Of a stretch of DNA of 64,000 nucleotides, positions 1-11,977 are shown in pieces. The number at the start of each line of letters is the position of its first letter. Positions within the stretch are counted from its first letter, which is position 1. Both the position numbers and the translations under genes were made by a program. The notes beneath the pieces were generated by a model. The model saw only the letters and a list, made by a program, of their open reading frames with translations, was not told the DNA's origin and did no database searches. The DNA lies in the NCBI GenBank assembly GCA_009772935.1, contig WOUR01000031.1, positions 17,405-81,404 of the forward strand, given 5' to 3'. The stretch is from Rhodospirillaceae bacterium. Lineage in GTDB: Bacteria; Pseudomonadota; Alphaproteobacteria; Reyranellales; Reyranellaceae.

Positions 1-203
1 CTATTCCTTCCTTTGAGACCCCCGCGCCGAAAAACCGCTGTAGAACAGTGCTTTGCCGACGTTGCGCCGGGAAATGCAGCATGGTAGCAACGCGCGCTTT
101 TCCGGGGTGGGGCGGCAAGCGACGCGGGGCGTTCTGCTAGTGAAAAGTGTGTAATTTCAATGGCTTGCCGGCCGCGTTCCGCGGCAGGGGAGAGGCTCTC
201 GAC

Positions 204-757
204 GTGACCACCGCAACCACCGGCGTTGCCGGACGCTACGCCAGCGCCCTTTTTGAGCTCGCGGACGGCTCCAAGTCCCTCGATCAGGTCGCGCAGGACC
301 TCGCCACCTTTCGCAAGATGGTCGCGGAGAGCGCGGACCTGGCGCGGCTGATCGCCAGTCCGGTCATTCCGCGCGCCCTGCAGGGCAAGGCGCTGCTCGC
401 CGTGCTCGACGCCGCCGGCATTTCGGGTCTGACACGCAATTTCGTCGGCACCGTGGCCGCCAACGGCCGCGCCCGCGACCTGCCGGCGATGGCCTCGGCG
501 TTCCTGGCCGAACTCGCCGCCCGCCGCGGCGAGACCACCGCGACCGTCACTTCGGCCGTTCCGCTTTCGCCCGCCCAGTTGCAGCAGCTCAGCGACGCGC
601 TGCGCTCGGTGCTGGGCAGTAACAAGGTTTCCATCGACGCACGCGTCGAACCCGACATTCTCGGCGGTCTCGTCGTGAAGGTCGGTTCGCGCCTGTTCGA
701 TTCATCCGTCCGCAGCAAGCTGCAGCGCTTGCAGCTTGCCATGAAGGGAGTTGCCTA

Positions 758-758
<1 letters not shown>
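204..758 (+). CDS. atpH: ATP synthase F1 subunit delta
   Basis: Delta subunit of F1Fo ATP synthase, which joins the F1 head to the peripheral stalk at the inner membrane. The 184-aa product matches the usual length of about 180. The N-terminal helical region begins [17 protein letters not shown] and the C-terminal part has the family pattern [21 protein letters not shown] chose the GTG at 204 because a purine-rich Shine-Dalgarno-like stretch (ggcaggggagagg) lies just upstream and family homology starts here; an in-frame ATG at 147 would add 19 residues without family similarity. First gene of atpHAGDC. Its stop overlaps the atpA start in TAATG. The F0 genes are not adjacent, as is usual in Alphaproteobacteria. 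Confidence 0.95.
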
Positions 759-2284
<1,526 letters not shown>

Positions 2285-2301
2285 GGCGCCCGCAGGTTTA
2301 G

Positions 2302-3186
2302 ATGCCCAGTCTCAAGACCTACCGGCTGCGGATCCGAAGCGTCCAGTCGACGCAGAAGATCACGAAGGCCATGAAGATGGTGGCCGCCGCCAAGCTGCGG
2401 CGCGCCCAGGAGCAGGCCACGGCGGCCCGTCCCTATGCGCAGGCCATGGACAAGATCCTGGCCTCGCTGGGCGCGAGCTTCCAGGGCGCAACGGGCGGTC
2501 CCCGCCTGTTGGCGGGCACCGGTTCGGATCAGGTCCATCTGGTCATCGTCGCCACCGGCGACCGCGGCCTCTGCGGCGGCTTCAACAGCACCATCGTCCG
2601 CGAGGCTCGCCGCCAGATCCGCGCCCTTCTGAACGAAGGCAAGACGGTCAAGATCTTCTGCGTCGGCCGCAAGGGCCGCGACCAGCTGCGTCGCGACTTC
2701 GGTTCGCTGATCGTCGAGACGATCACCGATCTCGGGCGCCCGCGCCTGTCCTTCGCTGACGCCCGGAAGGTCGCCGCGCGCGTCATGGAGATGTATGACG
2801 CCGGCGAGTTCGACGTCGCGAAGGTCATCTTCAACCAGTTCAAGTCGGCGATGACGCAGGTCGTCACCGTCCAGCAGCTGATCCCGCCGCCGATGCCGGA
2901 AGCTTCGGCCGCACCGGCCGCCGCCGGCGGCGCGATCTACGAGTTCGAGCCGGACGAGGGCGAGATTCTCGCCGACCTGCTGCCGCGCAACCTTACCGTC
3001 CAGATCTTCCGTGTCCTGCTGGAGAATGCGGCGAGCTTCTACGGCTCGCAGATGACGGCGATGGACAATGCCTCGCGCAACGCGGGCGACGTGATCAAGA
3101 AGCTGACGCTGCAGATGAACCGCTCGCGCCAGGCGTCGATCACCAAGGAACTCATCGAGATCATCTCGGGCGCCGAGGCCATCTAG
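2302..3186 (+). CDS. atpG: ATP synthase F1 subunit gamma
   Basis: Central rotor stalk subunit of F1. The 294-aa protein has the conserved N-terminal coiled-coil ([20 protein letters not shown]) and the C-terminal helix ([20 protein letters not shown]) that pass through the alpha-beta hexamer. The start has an AGG-type Shine-Dalgarno at gcaggtttag. Residues about 197-208 form a small alanine-proline-rich insertion ([14 protein letters not shown]), a loop often found in alphaproteobacterial gamma subunits. It lies between atpA and atpD in the standard order. Confidence 0.97.
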   Translation: MPSLKTYRLRIRSVQSTQKITKAMKMVAAAKLRRAQEQATAARPYAQAMDKILASLGASFQGATGGPRLLAGTGSDQVHLVIVATGDRGLCGGFNSTIVREARRQIRALLNEGKTVKIFCVGRKGRDQLRRDFGSLIVETITDLGRPRLSFADARKVAARVMEMYDAGEFDVAKVIFNQFKSAMTQVVTVQQLIPPPMPEASAAPAAAGGAIYEFEPDEGEILADLLPRNLTVQIFRVLLENAASFYGSQMTAMDNASRNAGDVIKKLTLQMNRSRQASITKELIEIISGAEAI

Positions 3187-4647
<1,461 letters not shown>

Positions 4648-4651
4648 GCCC

Positions 4652-5065
4652 ATGGCCAAGGTCTCCTTCCGTCTGGTGATGCCCGAGCGCGAACTGCTCG
4701 CGACCGAGGCCGACATGGTGGTCGTCCCGGGCAGCGAAGGCGACTTCGGCGTCCTGCCGGGCCACGCCCCGCTGGTCTCGACCGTTCGGCCGGGCGTGCT
4801 CGAGGTCTATCAGGGCAGTAAGGTCGAGCGGCGCTTCCTGGTGGCCGGCGGCTTCGCCGAGGTCACGCCGGAGCGCTGCACCGTGCTGGCCGACGAGGCG
4901 GTACCCTTCGAACAGGTCACCGTCGCGCAACTCGACGACCGCGAGCGCTCGGCCCGCAGCGACATCACTGACGCCTCTACGCCCGCCGAGAAGGCCGCCG
5001 CCGAGAAGAATCTGGGGATCGCCCAGGATCTGAAGCGCGCGCAGGCCTTCTACGCCAGCCGCTGA
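4652..5065 (+). CDS. atpC: ATP synthase F1 subunit epsilon
   Basis: Epsilon subunit, which couples the rotor to the c-ring and can inhibit ATP hydrolysis. At 137 aa it matches the family. The N-terminal beta-sandwich contains VVPGSEGDFGVLPGHAPLVS (about residues 28-47), followed by a C-terminal helical hairpin. It starts 4 bases after the atpD stop, so it is probably translated by coupling. It is the last gene of the F1 operon and a stable hairpin follows at 5102-5132. Confidence 0.95.
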   Translation: MAKVSFRLVMPERELLATEADMVVVPGSEGDFGVLPGHAPLVSTVRPGVLEVYQGSKVERRFLVAGGFAEVTPERCTVLADEAVPFEQVTVAQLDDRERSARSDITDASTPAEKAAAEKNLGIAQDLKRAQAFYASR

Positions 5066-5101
5066 CTTCAGCGCTACTGCGCATTTTTCAGTCGAAAAGT
5101 A

Positions 5102-5132
5102 CTCCGGTCTGCCATTGAAAGGCGGGCCGGAG
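5102..5132 (+). terminator. Hairpin after the atp operon
   Basis: A 12-bp stem (positions 5102-5113 with 5121-5132, two G-U pairs) closes a 7-base loop directly downstream of atpC. The following bases, gtggctttatta, form only a weak U tract. It may be a partial terminator or a 3'-end stabiliser that separates the atp operon from the gene starting at 5179. Confidence 0.5.
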
Positions 5133-5178
5133 GTGGCTTTATTACGCTGGTGAGACAACGCGCCGGGGGGGCTCGTTC

Positions 5179-5997
5179 ATGGCTAGCTGGACACTCGAGA
5201 CGATCGCCTGGGATCGCTTCGATGCCTCGAAGGTGGATCCGGAGATTCTCCGCAACATCAAGGCCGCGGCCCTGGTGGAGCGGAACGGCGGCGACTACGG
5301 CATCTATCTCGGCCGGGTCTTCGCCGACGATGCCGCGTTCATGGACGACGTGCAGAACTGGGTGGTCGAGGAGGTCCAGCACGGCATGGCGCTGGGCCGC
5401 TGGGCCCAGCTTGCCGACCCGTCATGGGATTTCGACGCGGCTTTCGAACGGTTCCGGACAGGCTACAAGCTGCCGCTTGATGTCAGCGAGTCGGTGCGCG
5501 GCAGCCAGGCCGGTGAAATGATCGCCCGCTGCATCGTCGAGACCGGCACCAGTTCCTATTACAGCGCCCTCAAGGACGCGACCGAGGAGCCGGTGCTGAA
5601 GCAGGTCTGCCAGAAGATCGCGGCCGACGAGTTTCGCCACTACAAGCTCTTCTATGAGCACCTCAATCGCTGCTTGAAGCGCGACCGCCTGAATCGCTGG
5701 TCCCGGCTGCGCATCGGCTGGGGGCGCCTCGCCGAGAGTGAGGACGACGAACTGGCCTATGCCTACTTCGCCGCCAACGAGCCGGCCGGAGCGGTGTACG
5801 ACCGCAAGCGCAACATGCAGGCCTACGCCAGGCGTGCCTATCCGCTCTACCGCCAGACCCACGTCCAGCGCGCCATGGCCATGGTGCTGAAGTCGGTCGG
5901 GCTGGAGCCGCAGGGCCGGCTCAACACCCTGATGACTCGCGCGGGCCTCTGGTTCCTGCGCCGCAACGCCGCCAAGCTGGCCGCGCAGGGAGCTTGA
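5179..5997 (+). CDS. Ferritin-like diiron protein, function unknown
   Basis: The 272-aa soluble protein has the four-helix ferritin-like diiron pattern: Glu34, an E-x-x-H at EEVQH (64-68), Glu121 and a second D-E-x-x-H at DEFRH (150-154). This arrangement is known from rubrerythrin-like and acyl-ACP-desaturase-like families, where it binds two irons and reacts with O2 or peroxide. I cannot name the substrate. The C-terminal part (about 170-272) is rich in arginine and alanine and has no recognised domain. The gene lies 113 bases after atpC in the same direction and ends converging on rppH. No signal peptide or membrane segment is visible. Confidence 0.75.
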   Translation: MASWTLETIAWDRFDASKVDPEILRNIKAAALVERNGGDYGIYLGRVFADDAAFMDDVQNWVVEEVQHGMALGRWAQLADPSWDFDAAFERFRTGYKLPLDVSESVRGSQAGEMIARCIVETGTSSYYSALKDATEEPVLKQVCQKIAADEFRHYKLFYEHLNRCLKRDRLNRWSRLRIGWGRLAESEDDELAYAYFAANEPAGAVYDRKRNMQAYARRAYPLYRQTHVQRAMAMVLKSVGLEPQGRLNTLMTRAGLWFLRRNAAKLAAQGA

Positions 5998-6003
5998 AGC
6001 GTC

Positions 6004-6042
6004 TCATTGGAGCGCACCCCTGGAGTGGGCGCGCTCCGATGA
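6004..6042. repeat. REP-like palindromic unit (copy A)
   Basis: An imperfect inverted repeat with 16-base arms (6004-6019 and 6027-6042, two mismatches) around a 7-base loop. It lies between the convergent ends of the ferritin-like gene and rppH. The outer sequence (TCATTGGAGCGC ... GCGCGCTCC) is shared with the larger palindrome at 44383-44448, so this looks like a dispersed extragenic palindrome rather than a one-off terminator. It could still act as a bidirectional terminator. Confidence 0.65.
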
Positions 6043-6054
6043 TCGGTCCAGTAC

Positions 6055-6525
6055 TCAGGAAATCAGGTCGGCGAATTCCTCGAACACCGCGTCGTAGACG
6101 GCGCGCTTGAAGGGCACGATCAGCGTCGACAGTTCGGTCGGGGCGATCCAGCGCCAGGCAGCGAATTCCCGGTCGTGCGCGTCGATGTCGATGTCGGCAT
6201 CCGTGCCCGTGAAGGCCAGCGCGAACCACTTCTGGGCTTGGCCGCGCCAACGGCCTTTCCAGTGGGCGGGCCGCCGCTCCTCTGGCACCTCGTAGGAGAT
6301 CCAGCTGGCGCTCTCGCGCAGCAGCAGCGCCTTGGTCGTGCCGACCTCCTCGTGCAGTTCGCGGCAGGCGGCCTCCACCGGCGTTTCGCCCTTGTCGATG
6401 CCGCCCTGCGGCATCTGCCAGGCATCGGGCTGATTGACGCGGCAGCCGACGAAGACGCGGCGGTCCGCGCCGATCAGCATCAGGCCGACGTTCCGTCGAT
6501 ACTCGGGTGTGACGGGGGTGGTCAT
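6055..6525 (-). CDS. rppH: RNA pyrophosphohydrolase (Nudix)
   Basis: Converts 5'-triphosphate RNA ends to monophosphate, which starts mRNA decay. The 156-aa protein shows the Nudix box GGIDKGETPVEAACREL followed by HEEVGT (GX5EX7REUXEEXGU). The N-terminus YRRNVGLMLIGADRRVFVGCR and the WQMPQGGID block are typical of RppH rather than of other Nudix families. The ATG at 6525 was chosen because family homology begins there; the longer open frame upstream is antisense-free readthrough without similarity. It ends the conserved gpmI-ctpA-YibQ-rppH run. Confidence 0.93.
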   Translation of the reverse strand: MTTPVTPEYRRNVGLMLIGADRRVFVGCRVNQPDAWQMPQGGIDKGETPVEAACRELHEEVGTTKALLLRESASWISYEVPEERRPAHWKGRWRGQAQKWFALAFTGTDADIDIDAHDREFAAWRWIAPTELSTLIVPFKRAVYDAVFEEFADLIS

Positions 6526-6530
6526 GAACC

Positions 6531-7688
6531 TCAGGGGCGGAGCTGCGCAGGGTGGGCCCGCAAGCGGGTCATGCAGGCGTCGCGGCATTCGAAATGCCCG
6601 ATGATCGGCACGAAAGATAGCGCGGTCTTGCCCTCCTGGCCTCTGTACCAGGCGGCGATGGCGGTAATCGCCTCGTCTTCCGGCTGCATCACGCCGAACG
6701 CGTGGCGCGGTGCCCGGCCACGAGCGGTCTCGCTCACCCACGCACCGAGCCGGTCGAGATTGCCGGCCACGCCGTCGCCTGCGAGTTTGTAGTCCAGCAC
6801 ATCGGTGCTGCGGGCATAGCCTACCCCCAGCTCCTCGGTCAGGCGCTGGATCGGGGTCGCCCCCGGCGCCGGATTGACCTCGATCAGCGCGAGACCCCGC
6901 TCGGCGATTTCCATGACCAGCGGCCGCATCACCGCCTCCGATTGCGCCGCGCGGCCGGGCGGGGAGACGACGAGGCCGACATAGCCTTCGCCGCGCGCCA
7001 GGGTGGCGCGCAGCCGGCGCAGGTTCTCCGGTCCGTCGGCGGTGGCTTCGATCGGCCGGACACCGCGCCCGGCGACGGCGAGATCGTCCATGGGCAGCAT
7101 CAGGTAGCTCTCGTGGCCGAACGCGCGGGCCTGGAGCAGCCAGCGCGGCAGGTCGGGCGTGCCGGGCAGGAAGGCCAGGCTGACCTCGGGCGGGAGGTCC
7201 TCTATGGCCCGACGCATCGTGGCCTCGTTGAGTCCGACATTGATCACGAGCAGGCCGAGGCGCGCCGACGGACCCGCCGGATCGAAGCGCCTCGCATGGG
7301 CGATCCACGGCATCCAGCCTGAAGGCGCAACGCGCGGGAGGCGAAGCCCGTCGGCGGTCGTCTCGACCAGCGCGGCAAGGTCTTCGGCGGGCAGGCCGCG
7401 GAACCCCGATGGCTTTGGCGGGCGCCGCGGCAGCGGCAGGGACTGGATTTCCGCCGGCGCGGGGGCCGTCGTGGCGGCATCTTCGGCAGCGGGCAGCGGA
7501 GCCGAGGCCGCCACGGCGCTGTCGACGATCTGCGGCGTCTTGCCGTCGATATCGCCGAAGGCGATGCCGGCAAAGGCCGCAATCAGGCCGAAGACCAAAA
7601 GGTAAGCCGCGACCAGGCCGCGAGGGTCTGGCCGCTTCTTTGCGACGATCGCGACGCGCCGGCTGGTCCTGGCGGCGGACATGGTCAC
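6531..7688 (-). CDS. Divergent polysaccharide deacetylase family protein (YibQ-like)
   Basis: The 385-aa protein has one N-terminal membrane anchor (about residues 25-45, LVAAYLLVFGLIAAFAGIAF), a proline/alanine-rich linker, and a C-terminal domain of the divergent polysaccharide deacetylase family, with blocks LGLLVINVGLNEATMRRAI, HESYLMLPMD and EVNPAPGAT. E. coli YibQ lies next to envC. The family is thought to act on envelope polysaccharide, but the usual metal-binding residues are degenerate, so the activity is unknown. GTG at 7688 is preceded by GGAG at suitable spacing; the ATG at 7682 is an alternative. It follows ctpA by 22 bases. Confidence 0.85.
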   Translation of the reverse strand: MTMSAARTSRRVAIVAKKRPDPRGLVAAYLLVFGLIAAFAGIAFGDIDGKTPQIVDSAVAASAPLPAAEDAATTAPAPAEIQSLPLPRRPPKPSGFRGLPAEDLAALVETTADGLRLPRVAPSGWMPWIAHARRFDPAGPSARLGLLVINVGLNEATMRRAIEDLPPEVSLAFLPGTPDLPRWLLQARAFGHESYLMLPMDDLAVAGRGVRPIEATADGPENLRRLRATLARGEGYVGLVVSPPGRAAQSEAVMRPLVMEIAERGLALIEVNPAPGATPIQRLTEELGVGYARSTDVLDYKLAGDGVAGNLDRLGAWVSETARGRAPRHAFGVMQPEDEAITAIAAWYRGQEGKTALSFVPIIGHFECRDACMTRLRAHPAQLRP

Positions 7689-7710
7689 GCCGTCATTCTC
7701 CGAAGGCCGG

Positions 7711-9111
7711 TCAGTTGGCCTTGCTGCTGTAGAGCGAGATGCCGCGGATCAGGTCGGCGGCGCGCAGCAGCTGGTAGTCGGCAGCCTGCTCCTTCGGCGG
7801 CTCGTCCGGGTCGCCGGACGGCGTTGCCTGCGGCGCGGTCTGGCCGGCCGCCTTGTCGTCGGGCTTGTCACCCGGCTTGGCGGCTTCCGGCTTGGCATCG
7901 CCCGGCTTGGCCTGCGGCGGCGCCACCGGCTTTTCGTTCGGGTTGGTGATCGAGCGGCGCAGGTTTTCCTCGCGGAAGTTCGAACGCTGCTGGATGTTCT
8001 CGATCTTCGCGGGCTCGACCTCGATGTCCGGCTTGATGCCTTCCTTCTGGATCGAGCGGCCCGACGGCGTGAAGTAGAGCGCCGTGGTCAGGCGGATCGC
8101 ACCGCCACCGGTCACCTGCATGATGGTCTGGACCGAGCCCTTGCCGAACGAGCGGGTACCGAGAACGATGGCCCGGCGGTGATCCTGCAGCGCGCCGGCC
8201 ACGATCTCCGACGCCGAGGCCGAGCCGCCGTTCATCAGCACCACGATCGGCAGGCCGCCCGCGACATCGCCCGGCTTGGCGTTCCAGCGCTGGACCTCGT
8301 CGTTCTTGCGCGCCTTGACCGAGACGATCTCGCCCTTGTCGAGGAAAGCGTCCGACATGGCGATCGCCTGGTCGAGCAGGCCGCCCGGGTTGTTGCGCAG
8401 GTCAATGATGTAGCCCTTGAGCTTGTTGCCGGCTTCCTTCTTGAGCTTCTCGACGGCGTCGAGCACGCCCGGCGTGGTCTGCTCGGTGAAGGAGGTGACG
8501 CGAATGTAGCCGATGTCGCCACCTTCGAGGCGGAACTTGACCGGCTTCACCTTGATGGTCTCGCGGGTCAGCGAGACGTCGAACGGATCCTTGGTGCCGC
8601 GGCGGATCGAGACCTTGATCGGCGTGCCGACCTTGCCGCGCATCCTCTCGACAGCTTCCTGGAGGGTGAGGCCCTGCACCGGCTCGCCATCCAGCGCGAA
8701 GATCAGGTCGCCCGGCTGGATTCCGGCCCGGGAGGCCGGCGTGTCATCGATCGGCGACACGACCTTGATGACACCGTTGTCCATCGTGACCTCGATGCCG
8801 AGGCCGCCGAATTCACCCTTCGTCTGGACCTGCATGTCCTTGTAGGACTTGGGGTTCATGTAGCTCGAATGCGGATCGAGCGCGCTCAGCATGCCGTTGA
8901 TGGCATTCTCGATGAGCTGCTTCTCCTCGACCGGCTCGACATAGTCGCGGCGGATGCGCTCCAGTACGTCACCGAACAGGTTGAGCTGCTGATAGAGCTC
9001 ACTCTTGTCGCCGCCGGTGGCCTTCGGGTCGGCGGCCTTGGTCTGCGCGAGGGCGGGAGCAGCGAGGAAGGCCACGGCCGTGGCGAGGGAGGCGAAGCGC
9101 AGAAAGGTCAT
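7711..9111 (-). CDS. ctpA: S41 family C-terminal processing peptidase
   Basis: Periplasmic tail-specific serine protease that trims or degrades envelope proteins. The 466-aa product has a signal peptide ending near residue 23 (AAPALAQ), a PDZ domain (about 95-175) and the S41 catalytic core with Ser at about 301 in GGSASASE and Lys at about 324 in SFGKGSVQT. The C-terminal 60 residues form a low-complexity Pro/Lys/Ala tail. A GAAGG Shine-Dalgarno precedes the ATG. In many Alphaproteobacteria the gene directly upstream is an M23 EnvC-like activator; here gpmI comes first, with only 129 noncoding bases between. Confidence 0.95.
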   Translation of the reverse strand: MTFLRFASLATAVAFLAAPALAQTKAADPKATGGDKSELYQQLNLFGDVLERIRRDYVEPVEEKQLIENAINGMLSALDPHSSYMNPKSYKDMQVQTKGEFGGLGIEVTMDNGVIKVVSPIDDTPASRAGIQPGDLIFALDGEPVQGLTLQEAVERMRGKVGTPIKVSIRRGTKDPFDVSLTRETIKVKPVKFRLEGGDIGYIRVTSFTEQTTPGVLDAVEKLKKEAGNKLKGYIIDLRNNPGGLLDQAIAMSDAFLDKGEIVSVKARKNDEVQRWNAKPGDVAGGLPIVVLMNGGSASASEIVAGALQDHRRAIVLGTRSFGKGSVQTIMQVTGGGAIRLTTALYFTPSGRSIQKEGIKPDIEVEPAKIENIQQRSNFREENLRRSITNPNEKPVAPPQAKPGDAKPEAAKPGDKPDDKAAGQTAPQATPSGDPDEPPKEQAADYQLLRAADLIRGISLYSSKAN

Positions 9112-9240
9112 TGGGGTGCCTTCAGGAGGGAGTCGCCAGGGGCCTTGAGGGCCCGGCGATCCGGTGTTTCAGCGTGGTTGGAAGATACAGGGGCGTCTTT
9201 GGCAGGATCAAGGCGCCAGGGCCCGGCGCCGCTTCACAAA

Positions 9241-10833
9241 TCAGGCAGAGGCGGCGGCCGCTGGGCGCGGTGCCGCCAGGACGGTCGGTCGGGAGGCGGT
9301 CGAGAGCATCGATCTGCCGGTCATTTCCGCAGGCTGCGGAACGCCCATCAGGGCCAGCATCGTGGGGGCGACATCGGCCAGTTTTCCGTCCGACAAGGAA
9401 TGCACCGAGGCGGGGCCGTTGAACAGCAGCGCGGGAACGCGGTTCAACGTGTGCTGGGTGTGCTTCTGGTGCGACTGGTCGTCGTACATCTGCTCGGCGT
9501 TGCCATGGTCGGCGGTGACGAACATGACGCCGCCGGCCGCCTGGATGGCCTGCATCAGCCGTCCGAGACAGCCATCGACGGCTTCGACGGCCTTGGTGGC
9601 CGCGCCGAGGTCACCGGTATGGCCGACCATGTCGGTGTTGGCGTAGTTGACCACGATCAGGTCGAACCTGCCCGAGCCGATCGCCTCGACGAGCTTGTCG
9701 GTCACTTCCGGCGCGCTCATCTCCGGCTTCATGTCGTAGGTCTTGACCTTGGGCGACGGCACGAGGATGCGTTCCTCGCCCTCGAACACACGCTCCTCGC
9801 CGCCGTTGAAGAAGAACGTGACGTGGGCGTACTTCTCGGTCTCGGCGATGCGCAGCTGCTTCAGGCCCGCGCGCGACACCGTCTCGCCGAGGCCCATCTT
9901 GATGATCTCGGGCGGGAACAGCGTCGTCAGGAACGGGTTGAGGGCGGCTGAATACTCGACCATGCCGACCGCCGCGCCGAAGGCGACGACCCGGTTGCGG
10001 TTGAAGCCGTCGAACCGAGGATCGAGCAGCGCTGTCAGGATCTCCCGCGCGCGATCGGAGCGGTAGTTGAACATCAGCAGGGCGTCGGCGTCCTTCATGC
10101 CGGCATAACCGTCGATCACCGTCGGCAGGACGAACTCGTCATCGAGCTTGGCGGCATAGGCTTTCTCGACGGCCTCCCTGGGCGTCGTTGCGCTCTCGCC
10201 CCTTGCGTCGACCATCGTGTCGTAGGCCAGGTTCACGCGTTCCCAACGCTTGTCGCGGTCCATGGCGTAGAAGCGGCCGGTCGCGGTGGCGAAGCGGATC
10301 GGCAGGCCGGGTTGCAGCCCTGCCTGGATATGGTCGAGGCATTCCAGCGCGCTACGGGGCGGCATGTCCCGCCCGTCGAGGAACGCATGGATCCAGACCG
10401 GCACGCCCTGGCCCGCGATCAGGTTGGCGAGGAAGACCAGATGGTCCTGGTGGGCGTGCACGCCGCCCGGCGAAGCGAGGCCCATCAGATGCAGCGCCGC
10501 GCCGCTCTGCTTCAGCCGCGCGATCGTCCCGGCGAGGATGGGGTTCCGCGCCAGCGAGCCGTCCTCGATGGCATTGTCGATGCGCGGCAGGTCGGGCACG
10601 GCGACCCGGCCGGCGCCAAGATTCATGTGTCCCACCTCGGAATTGCCCATCTGGCCCTTGGGCAGGCCGACGAAGCTCTCGGAGGCGTCGATCAGCCCCT
10701 GCGGGCAGCTCGCGACCAGCCGGTCGAAGTTCGGCGTGCGGGCGCCCAGGATCGCATTGTTCGAGGGATCGGTGCGATGACCCCAGCCGTCGAGGATACA
10801 GAGCAGGACGGGGCGCGGAGCATTGGCAGCCAT
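9241..10833 (-). CDS. gpmI: 2,3-bisphosphoglycerate-independent phosphoglycerate mutase
   Basis: Interconverts 3- and 2-phosphoglycerate in glycolysis using two metal ions. The 530-aa protein has the metal motif LDGWG (14-18), the catalytic phosphoserine at Ser65 in MGNSEVGHM, HAFLDGRD, and the metal-binding ADHGNAEQM near the C-terminus. Family members are usually about 510 aa; the extra length is a C-terminal Ala/Pro tail. The start at 10833 gives the conserved N-terminus (PVLLCILDGWG). It overlaps the stop of the upstream secreted-protein gene by one base. Confidence 0.96.
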   Translation of the reverse strand: MAANAPRPVLLCILDGWGHRTDPSNNAILGARTPNFDRLVASCPQGLIDASESFVGLPKGQMGNSEVGHMNLGAGRVAVPDLPRIDNAIEDGSLARNPILAGTIARLKQSGAALHLMGLASPGGVHAHQDHLVFLANLIAGQGVPVWIHAFLDGRDMPPRSALECLDHIQAGLQPGLPIRFATATGRFYAMDRDKRWERVNLAYDTMVDARGESATTPREAVEKAYAAKLDDEFVLPTVIDGYAGMKDADALLMFNYRSDRAREILTALLDPRFDGFNRNRVVAFGAAVGMVEYSAALNPFLTTLFPPEIIKMGLGETVSRAGLKQLRIAETEKYAHVTFFFNGGEERVFEGEERILVPSPKVKTYDMKPEMSAPEVTDKLVEAIGSGRFDLIVVNYANTDMVGHTGDLGAATKAVEAVDGCLGRLMQAIQAAGGVMFVTADHGNAEQMYDDQSHQKHTQHTLNRVPALLFNGPASVHSLSDGKLADVAPTMLALMGVPQPAEMTGRSMLSTASRPTVLAAPRPAAAASA

Positions 10834-11432
10834 CACGAGGCCTTCCGGATCTGGGGCTGGGCGCGTTCGACGGCGTTGAACTTGTTGGGGCAGCTCAGCT
10901 CGCGCGGATCGGTGTTGGGATTCTGGTCCGGCACTTCGATGGCGCAGAACACGAACTCGCCGCGTGGCTCGCCGTCGATGCTGACATCGTAGGTGTAGGT
11001 GCCGGGCGGATCGCCGGGGATGATGCACCAGGAGCGCTGCAGCACGCCGTCCTGCACCGTCTCCAGCATCCGCGTCGTGGCCTTGGTCTTGTCGGCGCTG
11101 ACTTCGGTTTCCGGGCCTGCGATCACCTGCTCGGCCGGCTGCGAGGTCGTGAGGACCTCCTTCAGCGACACGACCCGGTTGGGGCCGCCGAGATACATGC
11201 GCCAGCCGAAGCAGGCGCGGTGGAACAGCAGCGGAATGGCGTTGGTCTCGTAGTGGCGCTGCTTGCCGTCTTCGCCTGTGATCGAGACATAGGGGATGCT
11301 GCGGACGGGTTTCGCGGCCGGCTTCTGGACGGGCGTCGTCGGCGTCGTCGACTGGGCCAGTGCGGCGCTCGAAGCGGCTGCCAGGAGAAGGGCGGACGAG
11401 GTGGCCACGAGCCACCGGGGGAGGGGGTGCAT
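10833..11432 (-). CDS. Secreted hypothetical protein
   Basis: A 199-aa protein with a clear signal peptide (cleavage near residue 26, AALAQS), a short Thr/Pro-rich linker and a mature domain with three or four cysteines (CFGW, SWCIIP, FCAIEV, SCPNKF) that could form periplasmic disulphides. I recognise no named family. It lies between rlmH (64 bases upstream) and gpmI, and its stop codon overlaps the gpmI start in ATGA, so the two are probably translationally coupled. Confidence 0.7.
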   Translation of the reverse strand: MHPLPRWLVATSSALLLAAASSAALAQSTTPTTPVQKPAAKPVRSIPYVSITGEDGKQRHYETNAIPLLFHRACFGWRMYLGGPNRVVSLKEVLTTSQPAEQVIAGPETEVSADKTKATTRMLETVQDGVLQRSWCIIPGDPPGTYTYDVSIDGEPRGEFVFCAIEVPDQNPNTDPRELSCPNKFNAVERAQPQIRKAS

Positions 11433-11496
11433 GGCGCCAATGTAGCCCCGGTTTTTCGTCAGAACAGAGGCAAAATCGCCTTTTCGGGCAGGATCG

Positions 11497-11955
11497 TCAG
11501 GCGCGGTGATAGGGATGGCCGGCGAGAAGTTGCTGGGCGCGGTAGATCTGCTCGGCCAGCATCCCGCGGGCCAGCAGGTGGGGCCAGGTCATGGCGCCAA
11601 ATGACAGGACCAGAGTGGCTCTTTTCAGCATCGCCTCGGTGTGGCCGTCGGCGCCGCCGATCAGGAAGGCCACGTCCGAGACCGACGTGTCGCGCCAGCC
11701 CCCGAGGCGGGCCGCGAAGCCTTCGCTGTCCAGCACCCTGCCGCGGCGGTCCAGCATCACCAGCGTCGCCCCGGCCGGCGCCGCGTCGAGCAGCAGCTCG
11801 CCTTCGCGCTGCATCAGCTGGGGTGCGGGCAGCTTCCGCTTCTCCTCGAGCTCGCGCAGCACGAGCGGCCAGCGGATGCGGCCGGCATAGTGGTCGTAAA
11901 GGTCCCGCTCCGGCCCGCGCGACGCACGGCCGATGGCGGCGATCGTGATCTTCAA
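11497..11955 (-). CDS. rlmH: 23S rRNA (pseudouridine1915-N3)-methyltransferase
   Basis: SPOUT-class methyltransferase that methylates pseudouridine 1915 in helix 69 of 23S rRNA on assembled ribosomes. The 152-aa product shows the SAM-binding knot FLIGGADGH and the C-terminal block MTWPHLLARGMLAEQIYRA, both diagnostic. The start codon is TTG at 11955, giving the family N-terminus (M)KITIAAIGR; no ATG is nearby. It follows the nadD-rsfS frame by 22 bases. The rsfS-rlmH pairing is widespread in bacteria. Confidence 0.95.
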   Translation of the reverse strand: MKITIAAIGRASRGPERDLYDHYAGRIRWPLVLRELEEKRKLPAPQLMQREGELLLDAAPAGATLVMLDRRGRVLDSEGFAARLGGWRDTSVSDVAFLIGGADGHTEAMLKRATLVLSFGAMTWPHLLARGMLAEQIYRAQQLLAGHPYHRA

Positions 11956-11977
11956 CCGAAGCTCACGTCGCCCGAAC

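Noticed and set aside
7681..9951. 756-codon plus-strand frame across ctpA and gpmI
   Set aside because: Antisense to two well-supported genes and spans their intergenic gap without a start region.
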